A DNA stretch of 64,000 nucleotides, from assembly GCA_009760855.2 (NCBI GenBank), contig WPIO01000014.1, positions 5,376,001-5,440,000 on the forward strand, read 5' to 3'. This document shows positions 40,622 to 53,219 of the stretch, piece after piece. The stretch's first letter is position 1, and each line of letters starts with the position of its first letter. The stretch comes from Cristatella mucedo. Lineage: Eukaryota; Bryozoa; Phylactolaemata; Cristatellidae. The notes below the pieces were generated by a model. It worked only from the letters and a program-made list of their open reading frames with translations, ran no database searches and had not been told where the DNA came from. The position numbers and the translations under genes are program-made.

Positions 40622-43600
40622 GTAAATGTTCTGGGTCGTCTTTCTCTTCAGCTGTTGCTATTGCCATCGTAAAATGTCCGCCCTCGGACGTTCTTATTTT
40701 CCTTCGTTCGCAGTACTACCTCTTGGCTCCATATGATTTGCTACAGTTTTTTCAAGCTTTTTGCTGAATGAACCCAATATCTTTAAGTAGGATTGCGTAT
40801 TCCATGTGGCATATATTACGGGGTTATGCAACTGATGGGTCTAACCGTTAGACCGTTTAATCGCACATTGTCTGTTCAACCTTTTGATACCAGCGATGGC
40901 TTGAAGCCGTAGTCGCAGGGTTTCAGGATCACCTTTGTGGATGACATTGTCTTTTCCTTCCCTCTCCGTGAGTATGTGTGTGGACCTTCTTGGAAGAAGT
41001 GGCTAGGCAGCGTACAAGTCGAAGCGAGAACACGAGAACAAATCGCCTTTGTGTTCATACTTACCTTGGTCCTCAGCAAGCTACTGATCGATATGTGTAT
41101 ATAGCAGAAGTGCTCATGGAATTTGAGTAACCGACCGCTTCTAGAGCACACTTTAAAAGTGGAATCTCAAGACGACAGCAAGCAGCTCTGCAGTCTTTTA
41201 CGGACCAAACGTCTGAGAGTCAAGCTTCCCATTGTATCGTTAAGAAACGATGGGTTAACTGGTACGCAGGTAAAGCTGAGGAACACATGTGCCTTGAGCT
41301 GAGACTTGATGCAAATTCACAGCAATTGGTGTGAGAAGCCGCAAGCAGGCTCCAGACTTTCTGTGCACATGAGCTGAAGGCCCGATCATCGAAATATTGT
41401 TCATAGTCTAGTTTAAGGAACCGTGAGACGACTAGGAGTGGGTGGCACGACTGCAAACTGGATCAGGAAGGAGGTCTGATAGCTTGACTTGTGCAAATGA
41501 GTGAAGCGTCCTTCAAGCCAGAGAGAGGATCTTGAAGTCGACTCTATGCTTGATAGGGAGAAGTGGTGTTATGTGGCAGTGACTACAGATCAGACAGTGG
41601 TGTTTTGTGGCATTGACGACAGATCAGACAGACTGCTGAGTTTTGCACCAGTTGCAGACGATTAAGGGCAGAGGCCGAGAGTCCTGAAAAAGGGGAATTG
41701 CTGTAATCTAGTGAAGTCGCAACGTTTAGTTTAGTTGGCTTTCTAAGCAGGCCCTAATTTTGGCATTGTTCCTAGCTAAATGTAGGCCGACCTGACAATG
41801 GAGGTAATGTGCCCATCCAATGGCAAGTTGTTTTGGAACAGCACATCTCAGTTGTGGGCAGACGCCACAGGAATGGTGGTAGATGAACCAATCTTGGGTG
41901 GCAACGTCTTTTAACTTGAGGATGACTCTAAGCTTGATTTATCCACGTGCAAATGTTGTTGATACAGGCTGCAAAGTAATCAAGTGATTCGAATGTGGAG
42001 TTAGGCTTAGGAGCCTCGGAGGATAGGTACAGCTGATTATTATCGGTATAGATAGAGAGCCGAGATTTTGTTTGGTGATGTCCCGATTAGACCGAAATCT
42101 GAGGTATGCTGTACTTTAAGAATTCTGACATTGTTTGCTGAATCTGTATAATGCTCTTAGTCATAATCATTTGATGATTATGCTAGTTTGAGAAGATCGC
42201 CAGATTGTATAAATAATGGCTTTTTATAGCACCCTAAGATAACTAAATGCTGCTTTTAAATTGAGCCAATCTTATTGACGTAATAGCAATGTGTAGTGCC
42301 TATAGATTAAAGAGATTAAATTCTTTTAGGTTGTAATACAAGTGTTGTATTTATGGTGCACTTCGAGCCCTATTCAATTGATCATGCTTTCTTTACAGCA
42401 TATACAAAGTGCCGAGAAAGAGATTAAGTTCTCAGAGGGGCTATGCAAATATTATTATTATTATTATCTCCACAAATGATCCACAAAGATTGGTGACTGC
42501 TCAAACTGTATGACCTCAGCTGCTTGATCGAAAATAATGGGGGTTGAACAAATAGGTTATAAAAAAGTGTTGATATCTCTGATTCCCTTGTTGGGAGAAC
42601 AGGGTTTTGACAAATTGTGCGGGTGCCACCAATTTGCTTGCTGTGTTCATGCTTGCATGTGCATTTGTTAAGATTCAAATTACCGTTGCTTTGCATACAC
42701 CAGCAAGCTCTCTTCATGTGCCTAGATTGCCCTTCCAACTTGTGGTTGCTGAGATGTATGCCCTGTCAAAAAACAGCAGATGGCCACTCGTGAAGCATAC
42801 ACCAGTTCCTATTCCTTCCAAATGTGAACCCACGTGGGTGGCCAGCGTGAAGATACTGGGCAAGCCGTCTGGCATTTCGTTTGTGGGAGAAGGGCTCCAG
42901 CTGCTAGTAGCTGCAGCCTTGGGAAGCCCTATGTAGCCACTAAAAGCCTGCTACTATCAGAGTTGCCTCACTAGGCTTTAATTGGGTTGCAGCCCAGTGG
43001 TAAGTCGCTTTCACTTGATAACCCTGGTCATGGATTTTTTGAGTCCAGCGGCCAATCCTTGATTGCCCACCTCAAGCCGTGGGGATAGCCACCGAGACCC
43101 TTCTCCCACTATATAAGTGAGACCGTTGAACCAGCTAGCATCTACCTTTTACTTAATTTTTGATTAAATGTCTGAGTTGGGGGTGCCTCACCTTATGTTC
43201 TCGTTTTTGCTGTCGGCAAATCATCTTCTACGACCACCTGCTTACTGGGCAGTCAGTGCTGTTCTGTCTCTGTTGAAGAGTGGCACTTTGTGTGTCAACG
43301 CATGCTTTTAAGGGCATGCCAAGGAGCTCGTGAGCCGTGTTTGTCACATGAAATGTTGGACCTGGGTTAAAAGCCTAACTAGTTTTTGTTTTGTTTCAGG
43401 TGGGAAACTATCTCCGCATGTTCAGAGGCTCCTTGTACAAGCGGTATCCATCGCTATGGAGGCGCCTCGTCAACCAGGACGAAAGGAAAAAATTAAGCGA
43501 TCTCGGTAGATGTACATCTCATGTGCTCACTGTCTGTTTGAGCTGCCAGTTAATGCTGCATTACTCGGTCTGTGGCATGCAGTTGTGCGCCGCCAGCATC

Positions 43601-46340
43601 TCCCTGCCTATGGGTCCACCTGTTCAACCTGCTGCGAGTAGCTGCTGCTTGAGTTAAATTTTGTAAGCCGAATGCCACTGTGTGTCCCATGTGTCTTTAC
43701 AGGCTGTTTACTTTGTTTGTAAGGGGTCAGCTGATGTGGATGAAATTGTGGTCTGCTGTTAACTAGCTTTACTTTAACTGCATGATTGCGGTGGTCAGCC
43801 TTGGTGTTGGCTAGCTGTGCTACTGGTGTGATATTCTATCAAGAGGCTGGAACAGTGCTGTTCCTCATGTTGTTCTTGCATCGTAGGCATGACTCAGCAC
43901 ACTATGGCAACGAATATCACCATTCTGAGGAAGAACGAAGTCGATGATATTCTTTCAGGAAACGAGGACAAATATAAAGCGCTTTCGCTTGCTGCCGAGA
44001 GCACACTGTCTCGGTATGTTCCATTCAATTGCCTTGTGACCAATTTTTGTTGTTGGGTCAGAGGATCCACTTGTCGAAATGCCACGTCCTCACGAATTAA
44101 GAATCACACCATTTGATTCATTAATAATGGCTAAAATTTTGGTTGCACTTGTTGTAACCTACACCCTTGAGCGACCCCTGATGGTACACATACACGTAGA
44201 CTTTGTTGGGCCTATTGGCAATAACCTCTTCTTGATAATGGTTTACACTTTCACAAAGTGGCCTGAAGTATTCGCCATGTTAAACGCCGTGTCTCAGTCC
44301 ACTATAGCAATGCTAAGAGCGTTGTTTGCTCGCCAGGGCCTGCTGCTTGTACGTGTCAGGAACAATGGTGGTTCACAGTTTCGTTCAGCTGAATTTACTG
44401 CCTTCATGCAGAGCAATGGTATCAAGCATATGTTTACTGCCCCTTTACCACCCACAGAGGAATGGTTTGGCTGAGAGGTTTGTGCAAACATTCAATCGAT
44501 TCTACGCAGCATCTACTGGGACGATGCAGACGCAGATTGGCAAATTTTTAATAAAATACCGCACCACCCCACCGGATGGGGAGCAACATACACCCGCTGA
44601 ACGACTCGTGGGTCGAAAACTCCGAACCCGATTAGATCTCCTTCGACCAACACCAGCCCTACTGATTGAAACTACCACTCTCCGAGAAAAGGGGATATAC
44701 CACAACCGAGTTTGGCGTGGTACAAAGACTACAGGACGTCATCAGAGACACTTGGCCATGTGGCACAGTGGTGGCCAGTCATGGACGCTGTATGTATGCC
44801 ATACAAGCAAGAGCTGACGTGACAGGATGCTGTGCAGATCCACTTCGAAAGAGGCCGGTAGTGTCCTACACGAATCAGATGCCTAGCAACAGGTCATTTA
44901 CAGTCACCACACAACGACAATCTGCTGTTCTAGCCTTGCCAACAAATGGCATGCTATTAGTTGTGCTTGCACCACTTTTAGCAGGTGCTGAAACGTCGGT
45001 GTCGGAAGGGACGCATGCCGAGGCAGGTACTTTCTCATCTGAGACACAGCCGCCGGATACTGAGTTTGCTACAAGAACAGAAAGTTACCCAACCATGGCG
45101 ACAGTGCCCAGACATTCTGTGAGATCCGCCAAGTGCAAATGGCCTGTTCAGTTTAAGTACTTTGTTTGACACGAAGTGCATTTTCGTAAGGAGGGAAGAT
45201 GTTGTGTTTGTATAGTTATGACGTTAAGTGTTACATCTCTTCTATCTTACTAGCTTACCTTTATGTAGTGCATCAGAGCTTATCAGCAGATTGCACCACC
45301 GGGGCATTCCCTACTCCCGGACCGGCTCAATAAAGATGTTGCAGGCAGGCATGAGTCCTAAGTCATTTAGGAGGCACATTGTGTAGACTACTGGGTCCTC
45401 CACCTGCAAACATAACGGCACCGTATTTCAAGGAATCTGGATTTGTTTAAGATGTCATTGATCTTGTTGAGACAGTGCATGCCCTGTACGTTGTTCCATT
45501 GGCATCGTGGAAGGTGGTGTAACCAGGCTGCAGTCTATCTTGGAGCTACCCATAAATGGTGTAGCAGAGCAGCTTCCTGTCCAGCAAGCCTTCCCAGGCA
45601 GGTCCAACTCAGTCCCTAAGGAAGAATTACGTGATTGGATCAACAGAACCGAAGAACTGACAACAACTGGGCCAAAACCGGTGACAATCAGCCGTGTATA
45701 GGAATGGCTTGTTAGGTGGAAATCAATCGTTAACATTAAAATCCTTGACATCAGTCACTTTGAATACCTTGAATGCATTCTATCGGTGTGTGCTCATCAG
45801 AGCCCTCAATTGCCATTTGGGTGTGCAAACGTTGCTAAAGTGCATTGGCCCTGCCCACCCATCGCCGAGAAGTTTGGTCGCTCGACCACCCATACCCATA
45901 CCCATGCCAGACTCGGGCGTTTGAACTCCTGGCAAAACTCTGCCTTTGACTCTGCCAGAACTGGGGGGGGGGGCACACTCGGGCGTTCGAACTCCTAAGG
46001 CACCCATAAGTGGGATTTTTATAAGGCAGATTAGGGTCAATACGCACCCACACCCATCCATAAGATTACCGATGCCACCATCGCCCACCCAGTACCCATA
46101 GGTATGGGCATGGGTATGGGTACCCGGTTGAGGGATCTGGTGTTCGTGGTCTATGTGACGTAGAGAAAAACGGAAGCAACTTGCAGGATCATAGACCAGA
46201 ACGTAACGACCCGCTTATATTCAGTTATGAGGGTAATTTTGTTAATTCTCTATCCTAGGTATTGACTTGCATTTCACTGTACAGCAAATGTAAAGCGCCT
46301 AGAGAGAGATTAAGTTCTCTGAGGGCGCTTTATCAAGTGA

Positions 46341-46378
<38 letters not shown>

Positions 46379-49300
46379 TAGGAATCGGCAGATTTTCTTT
46401 TAATGCTTTTACGGATAGAGGCTCATAGGAACATGTTGATGCAAGCTCTTGCTGAACTCAAGCTGAAACTCTTGACTTTTTTCCTACGCAATGCTGCCTT
46501 AGAGCCATTTCAGTTGTTTTCAATTAGTCAGAATTGTTTTGCTAGATGTTTATGTATCCTTACTTAGCTATAGGTCAGCTTATGTGTAACACAAGCTGAC
46601 CACCAGTATAAAGGCTCGGTCCTGATGAAGGGTGGCACTGTATGCCATCTTCGTCCTAGCAGCTGACAGCTGCAGAGATCAACTGTTGTACCACCGTTAG
46701 CTTGACCGTGTTGAATCGAATTTGAAAATCAGAATCGCCAATATAGTGTTTCGTCACTTATGCAGTGTTATCACATTTTGTGGTCATGGTAGCTTGAATG
46801 CATCAACTGAGTAAGTGATTCATATTTCTTCCAGGGAAGCTAAGTCTGCACCACGGCCACGTGGTAGCAGTAATTGGGTACCCGCGTTACCCAACAGCTC
46901 ACACCACCTGGATGCTGTACCTTGTTCTACTTGCATTAACAAGAACCGCATCGGCCGGACAAAGCTGAAAACGTGGCCTATGTGGTGAGTCGATTTTTCA
47001 GCTAGATGAACCCAGCTGTGACGTAGGAACTGGTTATGTATGACCTATGCTAACGATTAACACTGTTGGCTTTTTTAGTTTTGATGACCTTGATCCAGCC
47101 GTTATTCAAGATAATGCTAATCAGCTTGAAGTATTGGTGCCCATACGGCTCGATATGGAGTTTGATGGACAGAAACTGAGGGACTGTTTTACCTGGAATA
47201 AGAGCGGTGCGTTCTAAATAAGTAAAATTTGCGTTGACGATCAGACATTTATTTTAGGTTAATATGCAGCTTGTGCAAAAATGTGACCTGCAATGCGGTT
47301 GCTGTAGTTCATTAATCACAGAATGATTCTAGCCGCACTCAGTGTAGTGCTTTTTAGTTGTGCATGTCGATTTGTCATAGCTGATTAAAATTGGCATGTT
47401 TATGTTGCAGAGCAAGTGATTACACCTGAGCAGTTTGCAGAGGTTTTGTGTGACGATCTGGATCTGAATCCATTGAATTTTGTACCGGCCATTGCTGCTT
47501 CCATCAAGCAGCAGATCGAGGCGTTTCCTGTGGATGACCTACTTGAAGACCAGCATGACCAGCGAGTTATTATTAAGGTAAGCATTGGTAGAAGGGATGA
47601 CTAGGGTTTCAGGGAGTGTATTATATTAATTGTTCGCTCGAAGCAGCCCAGCAGCAAAAGCCTCTGCTAGTGAATCGATTGTGTGACATCTGCAACATAT
47701 TGTCTTGATCATGCATTTGTTTTTATGTAGCTCAATATACATGTTGGAAATATCTCACTCAATGACCAGTTCGAGTGGGATATGTCCGAAAAATTGAACA
47801 GCCCTGAAGAGTTTGCCAAGATTGTGTGTGCCGATTTAGGTACGTGCTTAGCTTAACTTTATATGTCTTGATTCATTGGCTTTGCAAAGTACCTAACGTG
47901 CCTGTGCTACGATAGAGGCTGCTTGCTGATGACGTGCCACAATGTGTGATCTAACATGCACCTAAGTAGCTTGCTATTCGTTTAATGTGCATAATAATAA
48001 TAAGATAATACACTTGATAAAGCGTCTTCAGAGAATTCAATCTCTTCCTAGGTGCTTTACATTTGCTGCAAAGGAAGCGTGATCAAATGGTTAGCAGTAC
48101 CATGCTCAATAAACAACAAGAATAACATGGTTAGGGGTGACATGCACAGAGTCAGCATGCAAGTGCATGCAGGAAGTGCTTGCAAATTCACAGGTCTCCT
48201 TAACTGCTCACTGCAACAGTGGCTGCCTGTAACCGGCACAGCGAGAATGTTGGTTTTGTTCCATCTAGTCGTTGAAGTTGTCTTGGTATGCCTTTTCAAC
48301 CGAAGAGTTCTAGCCCTGGCTTGGAGCCTGTAGAAGTGGACACCTTAGCTGTGTGCCACTCAGCTGGCATGCTCAGCTACCCGATGTAGGTGTGGATGTA
48401 AGACAAGGCTATGAATAGGCTCTCATAATCGTCCCTTTTTCTCCACGTGTGAAATTCGAGGCTCGTATACCAAAATTGTGAAGAAGACTTCTATAATGAG
48501 ACTTGTAGTGGTAATAATAATAATAATAATAATACATTTGGATAGCATCCACAGAGAACTGAATCTCTTTCTATGCACTTTATAGATGCTGTATAGAAAG
48601 CATTGCCAAACGATTGGTGGTTACATCTGCAAGCAGCAGGCATAGTGTTAGCATCTACATGCACATGAAGAGCGAATCACAAAGACCCATCAAATGCTGT
48701 AATAAACAGGTGCTTTTTAAGCTTCTTTTTAAATGTTATGTCAGGGGACGTTGTGACATGCATCAGTAGTGAGTTCCATGCTTTGGAAGCATAGGATCTA
48801 ATAGAACTGTCACCTGTGGTTTTGAGGTTCGTACGAGGTATTGCTAAACGATTCGAGTCAAAGTAGCAGGTTGTACGATTCTTTGCCTGGTGGGAGAGTA
48901 GTTACGATAGTTCTGTTCTGACTGTTCTTTGCCCATTTGATATATGTGCCTTATAGATATAGAGCTTAGTTGTACATTCCATAAATTGGTGAATGAAACT
49001 TGAAATAGATTTTCTGTATGAAAAACGATTTCTCTATGAATACGTTTTTTCGCCTATAAAACAAGAGTACACACTAAACTTGTATGCTCTTTAGAAAGGC
49101 GAAAAGGATAATTGTGAGACAAACAAAGTATGCCATTGCCAACCTGTGCTAGTCATCCTATAAACGAGCATCTAGTCATGTCTGATCACGAGTTGGTTCA
49201 TTTCTTTCCTTTCCTATCGGCAGTGGGATTCAGTTTTCCCGTTAACTCCCAAGCTGCTCAGGTTTTTGTTTTCTTTAGACTCTTTTAATGAGCCTGACAC

Positions 49301-50244
49301 ATAAAAACCTGCAGACAAGTTGTGAGCCTCTTGGTCTGACGGAAGGTCTAGTCGATTCAGTTAATGAAAACTTGAAACTCTCTACTGGCACCATCGGAAA
49401 CTGGCTATCGCAATGCCGTGTGATGTTTTGCAGCAAAAAAGCAGCCAGGTAATATCAGTAGCTATGTGTACGAATTTGTATGGCATTTGTTCTTTAATAA
49501 CATGAGTTTTTCAAGAGTTATTTTGTCTTACTGGAGGGTGCTTGAGATACTTGACAAAAAAATGCCAGATTTCACTCCTTGTATTATTTAGAAAGTCTCA
49601 TTATTGTAGGTCTCGGCGGTGAGTTTGTCACGACAATCGCTTATAGCATTCGTGGCCAGTTGAGCTGGCACAAGAGAACTTATGCATTCAGGTTAGTTAA
49701 CTATGCTGGATGCTCTGTTGCCTGTGTCCGTCTTGTGTGTGCATTCAAGATGAATTTGAGACAAAAATATAGCTTGTTACTTTGATGTTGGACACAGAAA
49801 TCCTGCTACTTTCGTCGATTCATCTCTTGGAATCCTGCTACTTTGATCAATTCATCTAATAAGCTGTCACTATGGCACATGACCCAAATACCATGTATGC
49901 ATGGTTCTGCAAGATATTCATCGAGTGTGTCGACTGCTTTACACTTGTTTAGCCGTTCTTCTACTTTGTTTGATGCAGCGAGGCACCGTTGCCACCTGTC
50001 GAAGCTGTCATCCGTCATCACAATGAAGCAGATGCCTGGTGCCCCTTCCTTGAGACATTAACCGATGCCGAGATTGAGAAGAAGATCAGAGACCAAGATC
50101 GTAATACGAGGTGAGGTCATCAAATCGTAATACTGGGGCTCGGTACTTATGTGATATCATAAACTCGTGCTTGATGTCGCTTATGAGTTGTGTGCTCTTA
50201 TCTGTTGCAGGCGGATGCGCCGGCTTGCTCAGACAACTTGGTAG
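40517..50244 (+). CDS. SMARCB1: SMARCB1 / SNF5 / INI1 orthologue, whole gene, 10 coding exons
   Basis: SMARCB1 is a core subunit of the SWI/SNF (BAF/PBAF) nucleosome remodeler in the nucleus; its C-terminal basic helix contacts the nucleosome acidic patch. Coding exons: 40517-40621, 43400-43505, 43887-44013, 46835-46984, 47079-47206, 47411-47577, 47731-47839, 49610-49691, 49979-50110, 50211-50244. They sum to 1140 nt in one frame (379 residues; human 385). The N-terminal winged-helix domain spans about 1-113 ([20 protein letters not shown]). A linker carries [22 protein letters not shown]5 repeat 1 lies near 176-240 and repeat 2 near 262-315, and the C-terminal helix with [14 protein letters not shown] near 355-375. 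All introns are GT-AG. An in-frame ATG at 40463 would add 18 residues. The downstream ATG was preferred because it aligns with the family and has A at -3 and G at +4. Intron 3 contains a truncated LTR retrotransposon. Confidence 0.97.
41190..42090 (-). mobile_element. LINE-A, degenerate, in SMARCB1 intron 1
   Basis: Eroded C-terminal domain and upstream parts can be followed in order, for example gttttgcaccagttgcagac at 41640. No intact frame. Confidence 0.55.
42265..42350 (+). mobile_element. LINE-A tail, degenerate
   Basis: Shows gtgcctatagattaaagag and attaaattcttttagg; the hairpin is weak. Confidence 0.45.
42370..42467 (+). mobile_element. LINE-A tail, SMARCB1 intron 1
   Basis: Shows aaagtgccgagaaagagatt, aagttctcagaggggct and (ATT)n. 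It is a variant close to the SINE-2 tail. Confidence 0.65.
42975..43145 (+). mobile_element. SINE-1 copy in SMARCB1 intron 1
   Basis: An A-box-like gcagcccagtggtaag is followed by gattttttgagtccagc, gtggggatagcc and ctatataagtgagaccg. The order matches the copy at 17697. Confidence 0.5.
43400..43505 (+). CDS. SMARCB1: SMARCB1 coding exon 2
   Basis: Encodes [20 protein letters not shown] then [15 protein letters not shown]. The acceptor is tgtttcag and the donor is gtagat. Confidence 0.97.
43887..44013 (+). CDS. SMARCB1: SMARCB1 coding exon 3
   Basis: Encodes [18 protein letters not shown] and [10 protein letters not shown]. The acceptor is atcgtag and the donor is gtatgt. The basic loop just before it in the longer human isoform is absent. 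Confidence 0.96.
44055..45413 (+). mobile_element. Gypsy-type LTR retrotransposon 3' part (integrase to 3' LTR), in SMARCB1 intron 3
   Basis: A decayed integrase core is readable: [19 protein letters not shown] (about 44200-44255), then NNGGSQF where the family has an Asp before Asn-Gly, then after a frameshift [14 protein letters not shown] (44470-44510). The C-terminal pol tail continues to about 45169. A purine-rich tract aaggagggaaga (45188-45199) precedes TG at 45200, the probable start of the 3' LTR, which contains AATAAA at 45329-45334 and ends near 45413. Everything 5' of integrase is missing. It is an old, non-functional genomic copy. Confidence 0.75.
45893..46122. repeat. segment bounded by inverted (CCCATA)n arms, SMARCB1 intron 3
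   Basis: TACCCATACCCATGCC (45893-45908) is the exact reverse complement of 46107-46122. Inside, ctcgggcgtt(t/c)gaactcct occurs twice in direct orientation (about 45912 and 45978) with a poly-G run between. Confidence 0.7.
46255..46378 (+). mobile_element. LINE-A tail, SMARCB1 intron 3
   Basis: The hairpin aaagcgcc...gggcgcttt is intact and the (ATT)n end is long. Confidence 0.85.
46835..46984 (+). CDS. SMARCB1: SMARCB1 coding exon 4
   Basis: Encodes the conserved linker [19 protein letters not shown]. The acceptor is cttccag and the donor is gtgagt. Confidence 0.97.
47079..47206 (+). CDS. SMARCB1: SMARCB1 coding exon 5 (SNF5 repeat 1 start)
   Basis: Encodes [20 protein letters not shown], the first strand and helix of SNF5 repeat 1. 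The acceptor is ttttttag and the donor is gtgcgt. Confidence 0.97.
47411..47577 (+). CDS. SMARCB1: SMARCB1 coding exon 6 (SNF5 repeat 1)
   Basis: Encodes [20 protein letters not shown] and [11 protein letters not shown], almost identical to human. Confidence 0.97.
47731..47839 (+). CDS. SMARCB1: SMARCB1 coding exon 7 (SNF5 repeat 2)
   Basis: Encodes [20 protein letters not shown] and the following helix. The acceptor is tatgtag and the donor is gtacgt. Confidence 0.97.
47993..48170 (-). mobile_element. LINE-A 3' end, SMARCB1 intron 7
   Basis: Tail hairpin and short 3' UTR in - orientation. Confidence 0.8.
48512..48920 (-). mobile_element. LINE-A 3' fragment, SMARCB1 intron 7
   Basis: Eroded tail, 3' UTR and the start of the C-terminal domain in - orientation. 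Confidence 0.75.
49610..49691 (+). CDS. SMARCB1: SMARCB1 coding exon 8 (SNF5 repeat 2)
   Basis: Encodes [19 protein letters not shown] and KRTYAF. The acceptor is attgtag and the donor is gttagt. Two LINE-A pieces lie in the preceding 1.8-kb intron. Confidence 0.97.
49979..50110 (+). CDS. SMARCB1: SMARCB1 coding exon 9
   Basis: Encodes [20 protein letters not shown] and RDQDRNTR, the start of the C-terminal basic helix. The acceptor is tgatgcag and the donor is gtgagg. Confidence 0.97.
50211..50244 (+). CDS. SMARCB1: SMARCB1 terminal coding exon 10
   Basis: A tiny last exon encoding [10 protein letters not shown] and stop TAG. The human protein also ends in Trp shortly after RMRRLA. Confidence 0.95.
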
Positions 50245-50290
50245 AGTCAAGTCTTTCCGGAATTTGTAATACTTTTTTTATTTCGTAGTC

Positions 50291-50999
50291 AATACAATTA
50301 TCTAGTCCATGATCTTTGCCACTAGCTCTGATATTTCAACTGCTGCAACCTGAAGCCTGAACGTTCTTGTCTAGCTTTTTTTTGTAAGATATTCTGATGG
50401 TTTTAGACACAAATGTGCAATGGTAGGCACCCTACTGCCTGGAAATCCTCCCAATTCTTAGGTAAGATGAATCCGTGCACTATTGGATGCCCAAGTACTT
50501 TTACTTCTGGCCTCAGCCCACTGATAATGTTTCATGTTTGCAAATAGTATTGCATATCCGGGGCAAATAAGTGCATACCCGTTAAAAGGGAGAGCTTGTT
50601 GGGAGGCCTGTTAGTCAAGCCATGAGTTGACTGTGCTGATTAACTCTTTGATAGGCAGCCTGCTTCTAGCTCATTGCCCATTTGAGTGGTATCAATTCTT
50701 AGGTCACCTTTTTACTCCTTACTTTACTCAATGGCTGTAGCTGTGTCAGCCTCCTTGTTTAAACAGTTCCTTGTATGACAAAAAAAACTTGTTGTCTTTT
50801 TTCCACATAGGTGGGTTACTAAGACTCGGCTGCTGGCTCATTGGCGACCAGGCTGTGGAACTCCCTCCTCTGTTGTTAACGGCGACAAATTTGTAAATTG
50901 GTCAGCAAATTTGACCCGAAATCGAGGTTCTGTTTGGGTCTATTTCAAACGACAAAAATGTTGGAAATGCAGTCCGAAGTTTGATGATTCGCGAATAAA
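50291..50999 (+). promoter_or_regulatory. SMARCB1 3' UTR region with candidate polyadenylation signals
   Basis: A variant AATACA hexamer at 50291-50296 is closest to the stop. The first canonical AATAAA is at 50994-50999. I cannot tell which is used. Confidence 0.35.
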
Positions 51000-52640
51000 A
51001 GGAAAGCTCTAAGAACAATGATTTTGTGGACCTGTCAAACCCGGAAGTAAACTTAAGCAACACATCTACAAATAACAAATCTATCTATCTCCATCATATG
51101 TGACTTGTGTGCTAAAATGTTGAATCTTGACACATCAAGGCATGCTCGTACCTTGTTGAGGTACATGCTTGTGACTTTCAAAACGCATCCCATGTAGTTA
51201 GCTTTGGGCCTTGTAAATATCAAACTACACGTATCAATTTGAATTGGGAGCCCATCTCTGCTTTTGGAACAATTGGGTTGTCATTTCTAATTTCGGTTGG
51301 ATTATTACTGCCATACATGTCCTCAAGCACCCTTGAGCTTTATATTCTGCGATCATGCTTCATTAATCCGTGTGATAATTTAAAAAAAATTTAAGTTGGC
51401 CGAGTGTTCAAGCAAAGTTTCCTGCATTGTTTGAAGGTTTTAGAACACTCATAATTAATAGTATTGAATTGATCCTTCTAGGTTTGCATGTTTTCACGTT
51501 CGGTCACTGACTTGACCTTGACTCTCCAATCATGTCAGAATGTCGACTTCGTTGCCATTGTTACAATGAACGTTAATCCTGTCACGATAGCTATCGTCAT
51601 TCTATCAGTTCTCGTTATATGAATGATTATTAAATATGGGAAATAAATTCCGGGTATTGGGGAGATAACTTGTCAAACCTTCCCATTTTTTTCTATTCAC
51701 CATTAGACTTAGGTCGTCCACTTGGCCACTGTTGCTTTCGGCACCATTTCACCAGCTGGTCTTTGCTGAAGCTTTGCTGCTTACTTCTCGTGGGTTCTCC
51801 GAATTAGCCTGTGGTTGCCGTCTGTTGCTTCTTCAGATGCTAATGCTTGACCATGGAATTCGTGCTGAAAGCTATCTAGACTGTGGTTGAGGAATGAAAA
51901 GGCTGAGTATCATACCTTTATGTAGCCTTTAAGGCTTTGCCGAGTCACTGACCGCTGTGCATATGCATTTAACTTAAGATGGCATGCCTACGGATTTTCG
52001 GACGGCAATCGATAGCCACTATTGCCACGCCACTGCACTCATTAGGTACTCAGTAGTCCCTCAGTTCGCTCAGTAGTTTATTAAAGCTGGGTTTAGTGAC
52101 TCTGCATTATCCTGAATTACGTCAGAAGTACGAGAAACTAAAATAAATCAATTGGAGAGCTGGTCGATTGAGGCTGTGTGCACAAGCTGACGAGAGCCCC
52201 AAATTCTGTTTATCTGACCCAGTGCCGAAAGGCAGATGGAGATACAAAGTTTTGTGTATAAATTTCAAAGGCTGGGTTCAGTGATTATTCCAAAGACCAA
52301 CCGACTGCACCTTATCTTCAAGCTCTTATGCCTAATCAATAGTTTTTGTCGATACATTTAGTAGCAGGGGTCAGCAAACGTTTGGCTTGGCATATTCGGA
52401 CCTATGAATCCTATAGTTATGTATTTAGCACTTAATTTCTTCATGATAATTAATGCTTATTCATCTTGAAGCGAATGGCAATGTTATATACATCGCACGT
52501 CGTCTCGGATGCCTTTGCGAAGCAAGACAGGTAATGAAAAGGAGGCAACAGAATCAGTTGAAAGAAGCTTAACCTAGTAGGCAGATAAAAGCCTTAGTGG
52601 GAAGACTTGACTGCGTAAGCAACTCTCGAGTAGCTGCTGC
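51000..52640. other. intergenic, nothing recognised
   Basis: AT-rich sequence downstream of SMARCB1, no conserved coding. Confidence 0.35.
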
Positions 52641-53219
52641 TACCTTAGATACTAATAATAATAATACATTTATTATAGCACCCTCAGAGAACTCAAATCT
52701 CTTTGTAGGCACTTTACATTTGCTGTTAAGGAAACATTAACAAATTGTTAGTGGTAGCACGCTCATTGTACAACGAGTATAACATGGTTATATGTGACGT
52801 GCACGGGTCAACATGCAAATATGGTTTGGGGCAACATGCTCTGTGTCAGGACGCATAAGCGCACAAAGACGAATCACATGGATGCACTAAATGCTGTAAT
52901 AAGTGCTTGCGTTTTTTAGTTTTTTTTTAATGTTCAAGTCAGGGGATGTCGTAACGAAAGTGTGAAGTGAGTTCCAAGCTTGGGAGCATGCGAACTAAAG
53001 GTACGGTCTCCAAAGGATTTGAGGTTTGTACGAGGTAAAGGTAAACGACTAGATTCTGGAAATCGGGCGGTACGATCCTTAGCCTGGCGTTGGAGTAGAT
53101 CTGATTGGTAGGCTGGAGCCAAAGAATGAAGGGACCTAAAAAGGAGTGACAATCCCTGAAGTCAATTGCACATGCCGGTAGGCCAGCAAGCAGTGAGTTA
53201 CAGCAGTCAAGACGGGATG

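Noticed and set aside
50820-50880. extra LINE C-terminal remnant (RLWNSL)
   Set aside because: Only a few residues match and there is no tail.
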